A stretch of DNA of 64,000 nt from the NCBI GenBank assembly GCA_002749535.1, contig MZZL01000397.1, positions 75,698-139,697 on the forward strand, in the 5' to 3' direction. The stretch comes from Apophysomyces variabilis. Its lineage: Eukaryota > Mucoromycota > Mucoromycetes > Mucorales > Mucoraceae. Below are positions 61,753-64,000 of the stretch, one piece after another. The position numbers were made by a program, and so were the translations under genes. Each line of letters opens with the position of its first letter. The first letter of the stretch is position 1. The notes beneath the pieces are model-generated. The model saw only the letters and a list, made by a program, of their open reading frames with translations, made no database searches and was not told the DNA's origin.

Positions 61753-63270
61753 GATGATAGTGTCGTTTCTAAACCAACTCGATGTTGGTGTCACAATCCA
61801 TTATGAGTTCGCGGAGTTTAACTTGCTTCACGCTCTCCTGAGAGGGACATTCCCTAAACCAAATTCACCTGGTAAAGTAATACACATTAGCCATTGAAAG
61901 AAGAGGAACAAACTATTATATTCGCGATACAATCCAATTATACATAGTATAATTCTGCGGAGAGTATACGGTAGTCATCATAAATCTGGCGCGATTTATG
62001 AAGCGGATGACTCTACTGTTTTATATTCTCGTTGAGTTGATGGATTTTTCTAGCTGATAGAGATATCGTGTATACCGCGAGTTATACCTTGTTCAAGCAT
62101 GTCTCGATAAACTATTAATTAGACCAAAATGCCAGTTTTAGCTGTATCGATCAGAAAAGGGTGATCCCTACATCGAATAGATGGGCTATAGTCAGTACCT
62201 CCTTAACTTTCCGTCCAATAAGGTAACGTAATAGCGCACAACAGTAACAGTCTAATGTCCGAGTTTACGGAAGGTCAAAGCATGAAGTATCAGACCTGTT
62301 TATGTCAATATTGCTGCGCACAAAATCTGATTCTACGTTAAGCCAGGTTTGTATACATGCTCTTAAAGTGTGTTCAATCGATTCATTGCGTGAGCAATAT
62401 GTATTGTTTTTCACCTGTTTGCTACTTGTATATCTTGATTTAATTTAGATACTGAATATCGAATTCGCTGGCGCGTAAATTACTTACTCAAATTAACATT
62501 CAATTTGGTTTCTTTGATATACATAGGCAAAGGAGGCTTTTGTCAGTTGCTTTTATGTTTTTTACTGAGGAATTTTAGGTAGACAGACAAGAAGCAAGCG
62601 CATTGGTTGCATTAATGGCACAACTTTACAACAGTGCAAAGTTTTTATATATCATGACCAAGAAGCGAAAGATGCTTACATACTGTCAAAGATCAGCTAT
62701 GGTCTCCTAGTCTCGCTTCATCTGAGCCAATGCACTGGTTTCAAGCGGATGAGCAAACTCTAATCCCACTGGTACTCATAGGGCAGTTGCGGCAACCTTA
62801 AATAGCCTAGTTTTCCACCGCTTCTTGAAGAGGCTGAAAGGGAAATCTTTCTTCCCGAGCCTCACGATGTAAAACCAAAGCGCCAAATGCTTACAAGCTC
62901 AAAGATGCTTACGTGTAGGCATAAGAACCGTTTTCGATGGACAAGCGATACGCCACGGCCCGGTTAGCAGGACTTCGCGGGATATATCTGATAGTTAGCA
63001 ATGGCTGTAAACAAAGAACAATCTTTATTCCATTGACTATTTTTCTATTGATGGCTATTTCTTTCCTGTGCGAATACATTCTATTTGCTCTTCTTGCATG
63101 ATAATCAGTCTTAGAAAATGTGAAACCCTCTCAAGTTACTTAATGATTGGGGGAGATGGTCACAAGTCCGGCATGATGACGTTATTAATTGGAATTACTG
63201 GTGGGGAGTTGGTAGTATCGTATAGTCGGTCCCCTTCCAATTGCAATCTTCACTATAACAGCAATCCATA
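61753..63270. other. 1.5-kb intergenic region between AFI1 and SKP1 starts
   Basis: Divergent promoters of AFI1 (minus) and SKP1 (plus). A minus-strand open stretch at about 62913-63004 contains PRSPANRAVAYRLSIENG and a further piece at about 62810-62890 contains FGALVLHREAREER, but I could not join them with a legal intron or find a start. No gene is claimed. Confidence 0.4.
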
Positions 63271-63946
63271 ATGAGCGTCCATCTACTGAGTTCTGACAAC
63301 GAGGAGTTCCCTGTTGACAAAGAAGTTGCGGAACGTTCTGTGCTCATCAAGAATATGCTAGAAGGTAGGCTGAATTTTCACAGCATAACAAATTAATAAC
63401 AAGAGTTTGTCCTCTATAGATATTGGTGAAAGCGATGCCCCCATTCCGCTTCCCAACGTCACAGCTAAGGTTTTGAGAAAGGTGAAGTTTGGTCACTTTA
63501 AAATGATTTGCTGACCATGCCACTAGGTTATCGAATGGTGTGAGCATCATCGCGAAGACCCTGTTACGCAAGACGACCAAGACCGTCGCAGCACTGACAT
63601 TGACGAATGGGATCAGAAGTACATGGAGGTCGATCAAGAGACTTTATTTGACATTATCCTGGTATTTCTGCATATTGCTGCGCCAACTTGACACTTATAG
63701 ACCACAACTATTAGGCTGCCAACTATCTCGATATCAAACCATTGCTGGACGTAGGTTGTAAGACTGTAGCCAACATGATCAAGGGCAAGAGTGCAGAAGA
63801 AATTAGACGCACTTTCAATATTACAAACGACTTCACACCTGAAGAAGAAGCACAGATCAAGAAGGAGAACGTAGGTTCCTGTAAATATCTGCTGCGTAAA
63901 TTGTCTAACATGCGGATAATTTTAGGAATGGGCTGAGGATCGATAA
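63271..63946 (+). CDS. SKP1: SCF ubiquitin ligase adaptor Skp1
   Basis: Five exons (63271-63364, 63420-63481, 63527-63661, 63715-63870, 63926-63946) encode 155 aa. [20 protein letters not shown], then [20 protein letters not shown] (BTB/POZ fold), [12 protein letters not shown], and the C-terminal helices [39 protein letters not shown] and ENEWAEDR match Skp1. Skp1 links Cul1 to F-box proteins in SCF E3 ligases; the C-terminal helices bind the F-box. The length is close to the human protein (163 aa). The final exon is only 21 nt, encoding EWAEDR. All phases agree. Confidence 0.97.
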
Positions 63947-64000
63947 ATTCTTTAGCAAAAGCGTGTGCTGGACATGTAGGATATTCAAATAAGATTTCAT

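Noticed and set aside
62810..63004. Two minus-strand coding-like pieces (SPANRAVAYRLSIENG, FGALVLHREAREER)
   Set aside because: No intron of legal length joins them in frame and no start codon was found.

Overview
The window is nuclear DNA of a filamentous fungus, most likely an early-diverging mould of the Mucoromycota (Mucorales-like). The reasons are gene-dense AT-rich DNA, almost every gene cut by several 45-80 nt GT-AG introns, pyrimidine-rich leaders before start codons, and the gene set (Ypt1, Yap1-type bZIP, HMG-CoA reductase, a LysM/3D secreted protein, an EI24 protein, a member of a gene family I associate with Mucorales). I see no bacterial operon, CRISPR array, rRNA or confident tRNA. 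One assembly gap of 606 N lies at 29434-30039. Exon coordinates below were derived by hand; for each multi-exon gene I checked that exon phases add up to an open frame, and exceptions are stated.

Layout. 1-1053: possible transposon debris. 1054-7091: RPB6, the Ssn6/Cyc8 corepressor, mitochondrial uL13 (minus) and the Ran factor Mog1. 7133-11463: a tetraspanin and an EI24 membrane protein (both minus). 13066-14866: a frameshifted multi-exon gene of the putative Mucorales family. 15559-16313: a striking 132-bp tandem array in which every unit looks like an 84-nt exon plus a 48-nt intron. 17512-21242: acetyl-CoA hydrolase/CoA-transferase Ach1 and a CaM-dependent kinase with two micro-exons (minus). 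23368-27069: HMG-CoA reductase. 27223-28326: a secreted Cys-containing protein. 30217-36231: a minus-strand run of Yap1-type bZIP, an unusual globin with a predicted prenylation tail, a SAM methyltransferase and a Derlin. 38433-39447: SigF-like/NTF2-like protein. 40035-47431: membrane-anchored exo-beta-1,3-glucanase, FAD monooxygenase, ELO elongase and Ypt1 (all minus). 50625-52308: LysM-LysM-3D secreted protein. 52523-58741: meiotic Mnd1, a ZNF511-type zinc-finger protein, a TMEM70-type mitochondrial protein, an 82-aa mitochondrial ORF and Swc2/YL1. 59234-61752: Afi1 DENN-type protein. 63271-63946: Skp1.

The genes are mostly housekeeping and do not form an evident metabolic cluster. Themes are secretory traffic and ER quality control (Ypt1, Afi1, Derlin, ELO, HMGR), the cell wall (exoglucanase, LysM/3D) and gene regulation (RPB6, Cyc8, Swc2, bZIP). 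The Yap1-like factor beside the globin may be a redox neighbourhood, but that is inference.

Most unusual items: the exon-intron tandem array; the globin with a long acidic insertion and a polybasic CaaX-like end; the kinase whose catalytic Asp-Leu-Lys is encoded by an 8-nt micro-exon; the LysM protein ending in a 3D barrel of bacterial type; a flavin monooxygenase with a degraded GD motif; a GC-AG intron in AFI1; and a potential G-quadruplex in an elongase intron.
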